Assembly (NCBI RefSeq): GCF_052048155.1
Contig: NZ_JBNAIK010000002.1
Span: forward strand, 62,001-126,000
Length of the DNA stretch: 64,000 nucleotides
Source: HIMB114 sp052048155
Lineage (GTDB): Bacteria > Pseudomonadota > Alphaproteobacteria > Pelagibacterales > Pelagibacteraceae
Direction: 5' to 3'
The notes beneath the pieces were generated by a model. It saw only the letters and a list, made by a program, of their open reading frames with translations. It was not told where the DNA came from and made no database searches. Below are positions 24,726 to 32,502 of the stretch, piece after piece. Made by a program: the position numbers and the translations under genes. Numbering within the stretch: position 1 is the stretch's first letter; the number at the start of each line of letters is the position of its first letter.

Positions 24726-25046
24726 ATGGCATCATCAAATTCAATTCTTTTACCTGATGTTGAATTAAAAGGTAAAATAACTGAAAAAGATGATATTATT
24801 CTTGGATGCAAATTCGACGGTAACATCGCAGCACATAAAGTAAATTTATCAGAAACTGCAGATATCAATGGTGACATTAATGCTGATGAAATTGAAGTTA
24901 ATGGAAAAATAAAAGGTTCTTTATCAGCAAAGAGAGTAAAAATTAATAAAGGGTGTAACTTCGAAGGAGATGTTGTTGGCGAAAGTATATCAATCGAAGA
25001 TGGTGCCAACATAAAAATTCAAGCATTTACAAAAAAAGGAGCTTAA
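24726..25046 (+). CDS. Short bactofilin
   Basis: A 106-residue protein made almost wholly of the bactofilin domain (LPDVELKGKITEKDDIILG, then EIEVNGKIKGSLSAKRVKI), lacking the long tails of the upstream paralogue. Tandem long and short bactofilins may co-assemble, as in Caulobacter BacA/BacB. It lies 15 bp after the first bactofilin and ends in AAAGGAG, a ribosome site for a possible small gene downstream. Confidence 0.9.
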   Translation: MASSNSILLPDVELKGKITEKDDIILGCKFDGNIAAHKVNLSETADINGDINADEIEVNGKIKGSLSAKRVKINKGCNFEGDVVGESISIEDGANIKIQAFTKKGA

Positions 25047-25047
25047 T

Positions 25048-25269
25048 ACGGCTTTACTTTTAAAGATAAGTATCATTTTACTTATCATTTACTTTGCTAT
25101 TTTATTTTCCTATCAATTAATATTAAAATCAAAAAAAAAGAACCTCAATCATAGTTATAAAGCAAAACAAAAAGAGCTTAAAACTAGATATAGATTACTA
25201 AAAGACCTTCAAACAAAATTAAAAAAACAAAAAAAACCGAGGTTAAAAAAAAGAGTTTTGAATGCTTAA
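25048..25269 (+). CDS. Small membrane protein with apparent ACG start
   Basis: An open frame of 73 codons: a hydrophobic N-terminus (ALLLKISIILLIIYFAILFSY) and a Lys-rich coiled C-terminal half (KELKTRYRLLKDLQTKLKKQ). It has a textbook ribosome site, AAAGGAG, six bases before an ACG, but no ATG, GTG or TTG anywhere before the helix. Either it uses the rare ACG start, or a mutation or sequence error has replaced ATG, or it is no longer translated. Its end overlaps the convergent LysR gene by 4 bp, like other real genes here. Function unknown. Confidence 0.5.
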   Translation, partial: TALLLKISIILLIIYFAILFSYQLILKSKKKNLNHSYKAKQKELKTRYRLLKDLQTKLKKQKKPRLKKRVLNA

Positions 25270-26150
25270 AAATTCCATTCAGCAACTTTATTAAATATAA
25301 AGTCTCTAAAAGCTTTTACTCTTGCAACATTTTTTAAAGATTGTGGGTAGACAAAATGTGCTTCATATTTTGGTCCCTTTGTTTCAGGAAGAACTCGAAC
25401 TAAACCTTTATTATCACCCACCATATAATCAGGCAATGCTGCTAGACCAGCTCCAGCATCAACAGCTAACATTAATGAATAAATATTATTAACTTTCATT
25501 ACAGGTTTTCTTTTTTGTTTAGATCCTAATTTTAAAATCCATTCTTTTTCAGATAATGGTGAAGGTGTGCCTTTCCCGTAAGTAATTAAATCATGTTTAT
25601 CTAAATCTTTTGCAGTTTTAGGTGTCCCTTTTTTTGCTATATATTTTGAAGAACCATAAATATGGTAATTGATATCAACTAACTTTCTTTGAATATAATT
25701 AAGCTGTTTTGGAGGTCTCATCCAAATAGCTATGTCAGCTTCTCTTAAGCTTAAGTCTAACTCATCATTTGTAACAATTAACTCTACTTCAATATCTGGA
25801 TTCTTATCCCTAAATTCTTTTATTCTTGGAGTAAGCCAAATTCCACCAAAACCAACAACTGTGGTAACTACTAATTTTCCAGATGGTTTATCCTTTCTCT
25901 CAACAAGATCAGTTTCTACTTCTTTAATTTTAGAAATAACTTCGTTCGCAGTTTTATATAAAGTTTCTCCATTTTCAGTTAAAGACAGTCCTCTTGCATG
26001 TCTTTGAAAAAGGCTGCATTTAAGTTCGTATTCTAAAGATTGAATTTGTCTACTTATTGCAGATTGACTTAAATTTAATACTTCCCCAGCTTTAGTAAAA
26101 CTTCCTGCTTGGGTAACAGCATGAAAAATCTTTAATTTATCCCAATCCAT
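25266..26150 (-). CDS. LysR family transcriptional regulator
   Basis: A 294-residue LysR regulator: an N-terminal winged helix (MDWDKLKIFHAVTQAGSFTKAGEVLNLSQSAISRQIQ, shown here in part) and a periplasmic-binding-like effector domain. It lies 1 bp after the acuI-like gene on the same strand, so the two are cotranscribed. Regulators of this placement often control their partner gene or a distant operon. The effector is unknown. Confidence 0.92.
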   Translation of the reverse strand: MDWDKLKIFHAVTQAGSFTKAGEVLNLSQSAISRQIQSLEYELKCSLFQRHARGLSLTENGETLYKTANEVISKIKEVETDLVERKDKPSGKLVVTTVVGFGGIWLTPRIKEFRDKNPDIEVELIVTNDELDLSLREADIAIWMRPPKQLNYIQRKLVDINYHIYGSSKYIAKKGTPKTAKDLDKHDLITYGKGTPSPLSEKEWILKLGSKQKRKPVMKVNNIYSLMLAVDAGAGLAALPDYMVGDNKGLVRVLPETKGPKYEAHFVYPQSLKNVARVKAFRDFIFNKVAEWNF

Positions 26151-26151
26151 A

Positions 26152-27147
26152 TTATTTATTTACGTTTACAATAACTCTTCCTGAAATTTGGCCTTTTAAT
26201 ATTTTAGATGAATTTTGAACTAAATCTTCAAGACCCCATTCTTGGACACCTTCGGATAACTGATTAAAATCAATATAAGTAGTTGCTTGTGACCATAGAA
26301 ATTCTCTTCTTTTTGCAGGAGCTGTAACAGAGTCTATTCCCCAAAGCTTAACTCCTCTAATAATAAAAGGCATAACAGTTGTCTCTAATTTGTAACTACT
26401 TGCCAATCCACAAGCAGCTACAATACCATTTGGTCTTGTATGAGATAATGCTTTTGCAAGTATTTTACCACCTGTTGTATCAACTACCCCGTCGTATAAG
26501 CCTTTATCAATTGGTCTTGCATCTTGATCAAGTTCTGAACGATCTACTATATTATTTGCTCCTAAGGATTTTAAAAAGCCTGATTTATCTTTTTTTCCAG
26601 TTACGGCTGAAACGTTATACCCAAGTTTACTGAGTGCTAAAACTGCAACACTTCCAACTCCACCTGTAGCACCTGTCACCAAAACATCTTTTATTGGCTC
26701 ACCTAATAGAATTGTTTCTCTTGCTTGAATAGCCAAGACACACATTAGAGCTGTAAGGCCTGCTGTTCCTAATATCATTGCCTTTTTGCTATCTAGGTCA
26801 TTTGGCATTTTAACTAAAAAATCATCTTGAACTTTTGCATACTGAGAATACCCACCAAAGAAAACTTCGCCTACTCTCCAGCCAGTTAATATGACTTTAT
26901 CCCCCTTTTTGAATTTACCAGATTCACTTTCCTCAACAGTTCCTGAAAAGTCTATACCTGGTATATGAGGATAATCTTTAACTAGGTTTCCTCCATTCTT
27001 TAAAATCATACCGTCTTTAAAATTTAAAGATGAATAATCTACTTTAACCAAAACATTACCATGAGTTAAAAAAGACTTTTCAACCTCTTTGACTTCTCTG
27101 GTAAAGTTTTCACCATCCTTATTTAAAACTATAGCTTTAAAACTCAT
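26152..27147 (-). CDS. acuI: Zinc-free medium-chain reductase, acryloyl-CoA reductase type
   Basis: A 331-residue MDR protein of the YhdH/AcuI branch: YSSLNFKDGMILKNGG, HIPGIDFSGTVEES, LTGWRVGEVFFGGYSQYAKV, and the NADPH site VTGATGGVGSVAVLALSKLGY. AcuI reduces toxic acryloyl-CoA to propionyl-CoA, a step after DMSP cleavage. SAR11 cells use DMSP heavily, so this role is plausible. No DMSP lyase lies in the window. A generic quinone oxidoreductase call is less likely. Confidence 0.88.
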   Translation of the reverse strand: MSFKAIVLNKDGENFTREVKEVEKSFLTHGNVLVKVDYSSLNFKDGMILKNGGNLVKDYPHIPGIDFSGTVEESESGKFKKGDKVILTGWRVGEVFFGGYSQYAKVQDDFLVKMPNDLDSKKAMILGTAGLTALMCVLAIQARETILLGEPIKDVLVTGATGGVGSVAVLALSKLGYNVSAVTGKKDKSGFLKSLGANNIVDRSELDQDARPIDKGLYDGVVDTTGGKILAKALSHTRPNGIVAACGLASSYKLETTVMPFIIRGVKLWGIDSVTAPAKRREFLWSQATTYIDFNQLSEGVQEWGLEDLVQNSSKILKGQISGRVIVNVNK

Positions 27148-27153
27148 AAAATT

Positions 27154-27390
27154 TTAATTTGATTGATGTTCTAATTTACTCTGTCTTTCATTATAAAAAA
27201 ACACTCTGTCCGTATCAAGATCTGCGTCCTCTTTTAAAATAAAGCAAATATTACAGTATCCACAAACTACATATCCCTCGTTTGGCTTGATTTTATAATA
27301 AACTTTAGGGCTATCTATTTGTGTCGCTACATGAGTTGTATCAACATAAACTTTTTTTAAATTTTTATATTTGTCAGGAATATCAAACAT
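27154..27390 (-). CDS. zf-CHCC-like protein with altered zinc site
   Basis: A 78-residue protein whose core (VYVDTTHVATQIDSPKVYY...VVCGYCNICFIL) follows the zf-CHCC pattern of NDUFS6-like proteins. The first Cys and the His of the family's CDGG...GHP stretch are missing (T and S here). Only the final CxxC remains, extended to CxxCxxC. It may bind metal differently or not at all. It lies directly after folE (overlap of one base) on the same strand. Confidence 0.6.
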   Translation of the reverse strand: MFDIPDKYKNLKKVYVDTTHVATQIDSPKVYYKIKPNEGYVVCGYCNICFILKEDADLDTDRVFFYNERQSKLEHQSN

Positions 27391-28001
27391 TACTTTTGGT
27401 TAATATAAGATAAAAATCTTTGCTGAAGTGACTGACTATCTCTAAATGAGCCTGTGAAATAATTTGTTACAGTTGTAGCGTTTTCTTTCATTACTCCTCT
27501 AGTCGTCATGCATTGGTGAACAGCATCAATACATACCGCGGTTCCATGAGCTTTTAAACCCTTGTTAATCGCATTAGCAATTTGCATGGTTAATCTCTCT
27601 TGTGTTTGCAGTCTTCTTGAAAATGCCTCAACGACTCTAGCTAACTTGCTTAAACCTACAACTTTTTCTGAAGGGATATAAGCCACATGAGCAATTCCAA
27701 TTATTGGTGCCATATGGTGCTCGCAATGACTTTGGATAGATATGTTTTTTTGAATAACCATATCGTCATATCCTTCCACATCTCCAAAAGTTTTTTCCAA
27801 ATATAACTGAGGGTCTTCTGCATATCCTGAAAAATATTCATCAAAAGCTTTGATTACTCTTTTTGGGGTTTCAATCAGGCCTTCACGATCAGGATTTTCC
27901 CCAATGTATTTTAATATTGTTTGAATAGCTTTTTTTGCTTCCTCTTTACTAATTTTTTCTTCTAATTTTGCTCTAAATTCTGTTACATTTTTATTTGTCA
28001 T
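27390..28001 (-). CDS. folE: GTP cyclohydrolase I
   Basis: A 203-residue type IA enzyme. Zinc ligands and catalytic residues are visible in ISIQSHCEHHMAPIIGIAHVAYIP and in CIDAVHQCMTTRGV; KVVGLSKLARVVEAFSRRLQTQERLT is the family signature. It makes dihydroneopterin triphosphate for folate. It is divergent from hisI across 59 bp. A pABA supply is suggested by the CADD-like gene at 21.2 kb. Confidence 0.96.
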   Translation of the reverse strand: MTNKNVTEFRAKLEEKISKEEAKKAIQTILKYIGENPDREGLIETPKRVIKAFDEYFSGYAEDPQLYLEKTFGDVEGYDDMVIQKNISIQSHCEHHMAPIIGIAHVAYIPSEKVVGLSKLARVVEAFSRRLQTQERLTMQIANAINKGLKAHGTAVCIDAVHQCMTTRGVMKENATTVTNYFTGSFRDSQSLQQRFLSYINQK

Positions 28002-28022
28002 TAAGTCCCTGTATAATTAAAT

Positions 28023-28051
28023 TTGATTAATCTAATATACAATTATAGATA
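28023..28051 (+). promoter_or_regulatory. Probable hisI promoter
   Basis: TTGATT (28023-28028) and TAGATA (28046-28051) are 17 bp apart. The ATG of hisI follows only 9 bp later with no Shine-Dalgarno site, so the mRNA would be leaderless or nearly so if this promoter is used. Confidence 0.45.
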
Positions 28052-28060
28052 CACATAACA

Positions 28061-28522
28061 ATGTTTAAAAAAAGAATATCTGTAGAACAAGTAGAAGAAG
28101 GTAAAGAATTATGCCCTAAGTTTGATCAAAATGGGTTGATACCAGTGATCACCACTGATCATAAATCTGGGGAAATTTTAATGCACGGTTATATGAATGA
28201 GAAAGCGTTTAAAAAAACTATAGAGACAAAAGAAGCGCATTATTTCAGTAGATCAAGAAATGCTATTTGGCATAAAGGTAAAACAAGCGGATGGGTTCAA
28301 AAAGTAAAATTTATAAGAATAGATGACGATCAAGACTCTGTATGGATATCAGTTGATATTGGTGATGGAGCGAGTTGTCATGTTGGATACTACTCATGTT
28401 TTTATAGATCAATACCGCTCGAAAATAAAACTGATGATATTGAGTTAAAGTTTGAGGAAAATGAGAAAACATTTGACCCTGAAATTGTATACAAGGGTCA
28501 ACCAAACCCAACGAAGCTTTAA
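28061..28522 (+). CDS. hisI: Phosphoribosyl-AMP cyclohydrolase
   Basis: A 153-residue HisI: ILMHGYMNEKAFKKTIET, FSRSRNAIWHKGKTSGW and the metal site DGASCHVGYYSCFYR. It hydrolyses PR-AMP in histidine synthesis. It is the HisI domain alone (no HisE fusion). Other his genes are not in the window. It is first in a row of four genes on the plus strand. Confidence 0.95.
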   Translation: MFKKRISVEQVEEGKELCPKFDQNGLIPVITTDHKSGEILMHGYMNEKAFKKTIETKEAHYFSRSRNAIWHKGKTSGWVQKVKFIRIDDDQDSVWISVDIGDGASCHVGYYSCFYRSIPLENKTDDIELKFEENEKTFDPEIVYKGQPNPTKL

Positions 28523-28523
28523 A

Positions 28524-29132
28524 ATGAAAGTTCTAAGCCCTTTTGGACCTAAGATAGGTAAATTTAAACTACCTATTTCTATTATTAAAAAAATAAATAC
28601 TGAGGTTGATAGAATATTAGAGAATAAACAATTAGCAAAAAAACTTAATTATTCAAAAAAACTAGTGGGTGAGGTTAAACAAGAATTTGAGTTGCCAAAA
28701 ACTTTCGTAAAGAAAAACCTATCAAAGCTTATTACTAAAGAAGTAAAAGTTTTTTTAAAAAAATCTATTAATAAAAATGCAAAAAAAATAACAATTAAAA
28801 ACCTATGGGTAGTAAGACAGTTTCAAAATGAATATAACCCTATTCATTATCATGATGGACATTTGTCTGCGGTTGGATATCTAAAGATTCCAAAAAATTT
28901 TAATAAAAGTAAAAAAGACATCAAAACTAATGGAACAATTGATTTCATCAATGGCTCTAAGAGTTTTTTAAGTGATAGTATTTATAATCATGTTCCGAAA
29001 GTTGGAGATATGATATTATTTCCAAATTACTTAATGCATACAGCCTATCCATTTCATACAAGTGGTGAAAGGCGATCCTTTTCATTAAATATTGAATTAG
29101 AAGAAAAAATCGCAAACGTCTTTCATGACTAA
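28524..29132 (+). CDS. Putative 2-oxoglutarate/Fe(II) oxygenase
   Basis: A 202-residue protein with the jelly-roll iron site of 2OG oxygenases: YNPIHYHDGHLSAVGYL (HxD-type ligands) and LMHTAYPFHTSGERRSFSLN (distal His and Arg), resembling the TIGR02466 group. Target unknown; such proteins hydroxylate proteins or small molecules. The ATG at 28524, one base after the hisI stop, is used; upstream in-frame starts lie inside hisI. Confidence 0.75.
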   Translation: MKVLSPFGPKIGKFKLPISIIKKINTEVDRILENKQLAKKLNYSKKLVGEVKQEFELPKTFVKKNLSKLITKEVKVFLKKSINKNAKKITIKNLWVVRQFQNEYNPIHYHDGHLSAVGYLKIPKNFNKSKKDIKTNGTIDFINGSKSFLSDSIYNHVPKVGDMILFPNYLMHTAYPFHTSGERRSFSLNIELEEKIANVFHD

Positions 29133-29499
29133 AAATCAACTCAATGTTCTTGGTGAGAAATTGGAAAATTGCTCATTAGATCCATTAACAGGCTGGTACA
29201 GAGATGGATGTTGCAATACAGATGAAAACGATATTGGCACTCATACTGTATGTGCGAAAGTAAACGATGATTTTTTAAAATTTTGTAAAGATAATGGTAA
29301 TGATTTGATTACACCTAGGCCAGAATATAATTTCGTAGGATTAAAAAATGGTGATAGCTGGTGTGTTTGTGCAACATGGTTTAAGAGAGCAGTAGATGCT
29401 GGTCATCCATGTAAGATTTTTATTAAAAGTACCAATAAAAAAACTTTAGAAATTATAAATTTAGAAACTCTTAAAAAATTCGCTATCGATTTATCGTGA
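29125..29499 (+). CDS. DUF2237 family protein
   Basis: A 124-residue protein: NVLGEKLENCSLDPLTGWYRDGCCNT, ICTH-like HTVCAKVNDDFL, and NFVGLKNGDSWCVCATWFKRAVDAG, which are the conserved blocks of DUF2237. It has many cysteines. Function is unknown. It overlaps its neighbours by 8 and 3 bp, so it is in the hisI transcript. Confidence 0.9.
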   Translation: MTKNQLNVLGEKLENCSLDPLTGWYRDGCCNTDENDIGTHTVCAKVNDDFLKFCKDNGNDLITPRPEYNFVGLKNGDSWCVCATWFKRAVDAGHPCKIFIKSTNKKTLEIINLETLKKFAIDLS

Positions 29500-30101
29500 G
29501 TAAAATTGAAAAAGTAATTTTTGATCTTGGGAAAGTTATAGTTAAATTTGATCCAAGAAATCTATACAATAAAGTTTTTGATACCCCAGAAGACACCGAT
29601 TTTTTTTTTAAAAATATATGTCCTTGGGAATGGCATATTCAACAAGATTTAGTTTATGACACAAAACCCGCAACTTTAAAAAAAATTGAAGAACATCCAG
29701 ATTATAAATATGCAATAGAGTCATTTTATGGTCGCTTTCAAGAGATGATAGTTGGTATTTATGAGGAAAATCTTAAAATTGCATTTGACTTAAAACAAAA
29801 AGGGATTTCGATTTTTATTTTAAGTAATTTTCCTGGTGATCAATTTGATATTTATGCATCTAAAAATAAATTTATTAATGAGTTTGACGACATGATTATA
29901 TCTGGAAAAGTTGGTCTAAAAAAACCAGATGTAAAAATTTATGAATTAGCCATTAAAAAATTTATTTGTGATCCTAAAAAAACACTTTTTATTGATGATA
30001 GACCAGAAAATACTGAATCAGCAAAAAAAATAGGGTTTCAAACAATAACTTTAGATAAACCAAATAAGCTAAAAGAATACTTAAAAGATTTTACTTTTTA
30101 A
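29496..30101 (+). CDS. HAD-superfamily hydrolase (HAD-IA)
   Basis: A 201-residue phosphatase-like protein: VIFDLGKVIVKFDP (motif I, where the second Asp of DxD is replaced by Gly-Lys, as in the YihX/epoxide-hydrolase-like group), ILSNFPGDQF (II), KPDVKIYELAIKKF (III) and FIDDRPENTESAKKIGF (IV). The nucleophile Asp is kept. Substrate unknown. The GTG start overlaps the DUF2237 stop. Confidence 0.82.
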   Translation: MSKIEKVIFDLGKVIVKFDPRNLYNKVFDTPEDTDFFFKNICPWEWHIQQDLVYDTKPATLKKIEEHPDYKYAIESFYGRFQEMIVGIYEENLKIAFDLKQKGISIFILSNFPGDQFDIYASKNKFINEFDDMIISGKVGLKKPDVKIYELAIKKFICDPKKTLFIDDRPENTESAKKIGFQTITLDKPNKLKEYLKDFTF

Positions 30102-30660
30102 AATCAGATTTTTTATCAAAATCAATTAATATTGAACTTGATGAAATACTAACTTTATTAAAATTATTCATTAGAAGGATTTTTTTTGCTCCCTGATCAC
30201 CTTTGATATTTTTGATTTTAGGCTTAAAGCTTATTGGAAAGCATACTGGATTTCCATTTCTATTTTTATAGCAAGGAACACAAGGAATTTTTTTATTTTT
30301 ATTAAAATAATTAATAATTTTATTATAAGTAGAAGATTTAATTTTTGGCATATCAGATAAACACACCATAAAGCCATGGCTGCTTTTATTTATTTTTTTC
30401 AAACCGGTCAGGATAGAAGATGCCATTCCTCTTTTATAATTTTTATTAAAAATGACTTTAATTTTTCTGTTCTGAGGAATTTCTTCTAGTATCTTTTGTT
30501 TATCTTTACCAAGTACAACAACAATATCTTTGACTTTGCTTTTTAATAAAGCTTTCAAAGAATATGACAGTAAAGGTTTTTTTTTATATTTAACAAGAAG
30601 TTTATTATCTTTCCCATAACGTGATGATGTACCGGCCGCTAGTAAAATTGCAGATATCAC
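30091..30660 (-). CDS. mocA: Molybdenum cofactor nucleotidyltransferase, MocA-like
   Basis: A 189-residue NTP transferase with ILLAAGTSSRYGKDNKLLVKY, MASSILTGLKK and LSDMPKI, matching MocA (CTP:molybdopterin cytidylyltransferase) more than MobA. It would make the cytidine dinucleotide form of the cofactor that CODH-type hydroxylases use. It overlaps xdhC by 4 bp at the end of the cox operon. Its 3' end overlaps the convergent HAD gene by 11 bp. Confidence 0.88.
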   Translation of the reverse strand: MISAILLAAGTSSRYGKDNKLLVKYKKKPLLSYSLKALLKSKVKDIVVVLGKDKQKILEEIPQNRKIKVIFNKNYKRGMASSILTGLKKINKSSHGFMVCLSDMPKIKSSTYNKIINYFNKNKKIPCVPCYKNRNGNPVCFPISFKPKIKNIKGDQGAKKILLMNNFNKVSISSSSILIDFDKKSDFKK

Positions 30661-31337
30661 TGCTTGTAAATCTCAGTCATCAGTTGAAAAATAATTGATA
30701 AAGCTATCTCTGGTGCAGATCTTCCTCCAAATTTAATTCCGATTGGTCCAAAAATTTTTTTTATCTCTTCTTTTTCAAAACCATTTTCAATCAAACGATT
30801 ACATCTATTCTCATGAGTTTTCTTACTTCCTAGCGCACCAATATAAAAACATTTTTTATTTAAAGCCTCTTGTATTGCGGGATCATCAATTTTTGGGTCA
30901 TGGGTTAAAGCAATCAAAGCCGTATTTTTATCTAATGTACAATGTTTAAAAGCCTCGTCTGGCCACAAATTAATTATATTTACTGACGGAAATCTTTTCT
31001 CAGAAGCAAAATAACCACGCGGATCAATAATATAAATATCCAGGTTAAGCGATTTTGCATACTCAACGAAAAATTGAGATATATGAACAGCTCCAATTAT
31101 TACAACTTTGATTGGTCGGTGATAATTTTTTACAAATAAGTTTGTTCCTTTTATTAAGCCATCTTTTCTAGATTTATAAAGTTCAATAATTTTTTTTTCA
31201 TTTTCTTTTAGCTCTTCTTGTATTTTTTCATTTAAAGAAAAAATATAACTTTTAGCATTGCTAATATCAGTAATAACTGAAAATTCTTTTTTAGAATTTT
31301 TTAAATTAATTATTTCTTGAAGTAAGTCTGAATTCAT
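30657..31337 (-). CDS. XdhC C-terminal Rossmann-domain protein
   Basis: A 226-residue protein with the XdhC_C Rossmann domain: VVIIGAVHISQFFVEYAKSL, IDPRGYFASEKRFP, LTHDPKIDDPAI, YIGALGSKKTH and PIGIKFGGRSAPEIALSI. XdhC/CoxF proteins bind and insert molybdenum cofactor into hydroxylases. The usual N-terminal XdhC_CoxI domain is encoded by the preceding separate gene, overlapping by 4 bp. Confidence 0.88.
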   Translation of the reverse strand: MNSDLLQEIINLKNSKKEFSVITDISNAKSYIFSLNEKIQEELKENEKKIIELYKSRKDGLIKGTNLFVKNYHRPIKVVIIGAVHISQFFVEYAKSLNLDIYIIDPRGYFASEKRFPSVNIINLWPDEAFKHCTLDKNTALIALTHDPKIDDPAIQEALNKKCFYIGALGSKKTHENRCNRLIENGFEKEEIKKIFGPIGIKFGGRSAPEIALSIIFQLMTEIYKQ

Positions 31338-31666
31338 TTTTTTAATTTTTCTAAAAAAATTGCTATCTCACCTCCACATGCAAGACCAACATTCCAGGCG
31401 CTTTCATTTGAAACTTTGAAATCAATTTTTTTAAAATCATTTTTATCATTTAATAAATCTAGGCATTGTCTTACAACCTCACCTTCTACGCATCCGCCTG
31501 ATACTGAGCCTGAAAAATCACCAGAGTCATTTACAATCATCAAACTACCTACTGGCCTTGGTGAAGAACCCCATGTTTGAATGACTGTTGCAAGAATAAC
31601 TTTTTTATTTTGCTCAATCCATTGATGAGCTTCATCTAGAATTTTTTCGTCAAAGGTATTATTCAT
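31334..31666 (-). CDS. XdhC/CoxI N-terminal domain protein
   Basis: A 110-residue protein corresponding to the XdhC_CoxI domain: KVILATVIQTWGSSPRPVGSLM, SGSVSGGCVEGEVVRQ and CGGEIAIFLE, with the conserved cysteines (GGC and ACGG). With the next gene it forms a split XdhC that matures the CoxL active site. It is downstream of coxM by 37 bp. Confidence 0.88.
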   Translation of the reverse strand: MNNTFDEKILDEAHQWIEQNKKVILATVIQTWGSSPRPVGSLMIVNDSGDFSGSVSGGCVEGEVVRQCLDLLNDKNDFKKIDFKVSNESAWNVGLACGGEIAIFLEKLKK

Positions 31667-31703
31667 AAATAGTACCTTATCAGATTATGATAAATTATTT
31701 AAA

Positions 31704-32492
31704 TTATTTGCAATTAGCGACTGCTTTTTGGGCAGCAGATAAAACTAAACTTGCTCTATATTCTGCTGATGCATGGATATCTGAGTTCATTTCGCTATAA
31801 TCTAAATTTAGGTTATTTAAAGAATCTGAAGAAAAATTATTACCTAATTCTTTTTCAATTTCCTTGCATCGATAAACAACCGCTTGAGCGCCAGTCACTG
31901 CGCAAATTACATCTTTTTTGTGTTTAGCAACATAAACTCCAACCATTGCATATCTTGAAGCTGGATTTGGAATTTTAACATAGCTTGAACTTTCTGGTAT
32001 TTTAAACTCTACAGCTGTAACTAACTCGTCTTTTTTTAGTGCCGTTTCAAACATACCTTTAAAAAATTTTGATGCCTCTATTTTTCTGTCAGATGTATGA
32101 ATTGTAGCATCCAATGCTATACAGGCAGATGGGTAACACGCACTCGGATCATTATTAGCAATCGATCCACCCAATGTTCCTTTATTGCGAACTTGAGCAT
32201 CACCAATCATCCCAGCTAAATGAGAAAGAGATGGAATAGCTTTTTTTACATCTTTAGACGCTGCTACTTCAGCATGTGTTGTTGCGGCACCTATCGTAAC
32301 AGATTTGCTACTAACTTTGATACCTTGAAGATCTTTTATGTTTTTGACATTAATTACATCGTCAAAACTAGATAACCTTAATTTCATTGAAGGAATTAAA
32401 GTCTGGCCTCCAGATAAAAAAGCAGATTTTTTTGATGCAGCTTTGACTGCATCTTTTACGTTCTTTGCTTCGTGAAAATTAAATTGTTTCAT
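31704..32492 (-). CDS. coxM: CODH-family medium (FAD) subunit
   Basis: A 262-residue FAD-binding subunit: AFLSGGQTLIPSMKLRL, TIGAATTHAEVA and MIGDAQVRNKGTLGGSIANNDP, the usual flavin contacts of CoxM/XdhB subunits. It passes electrons from the iron-sulfur subunit to an acceptor. It lies 10 bp after coxL. Length is slightly below E. coli or Oligotropha homologues (about 288). Confidence 0.93.
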   Translation of the reverse strand: MKQFNFHEAKNVKDAVKAASKKSAFLSGGQTLIPSMKLRLSSFDDVINVKNIKDLQGIKVSSKSVTIGAATTHAEVAASKDVKKAIPSLSHLAGMIGDAQVRNKGTLGGSIANNDPSACYPSACIALDATIHTSDRKIEASKFFKGMFETALKKDELVTAVEFKIPESSSYVKIPNPASRYAMVGVYVAKHKKDVICAVTGAQAVVYRCKEIEKELGNNFSSDSLNNLNLDYSEMNSDIHASAEYRASLVLSAAQKAVANCK

Positions 32493-32502
32493 TTACCCCC
32501 CC

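Noticed and set aside
28452..28523. Longer N-terminus for the 2OG oxygenase-like protein
   Set aside because: It lies entirely within hisI in another frame; the ATG at 28524 follows the hisI stop.
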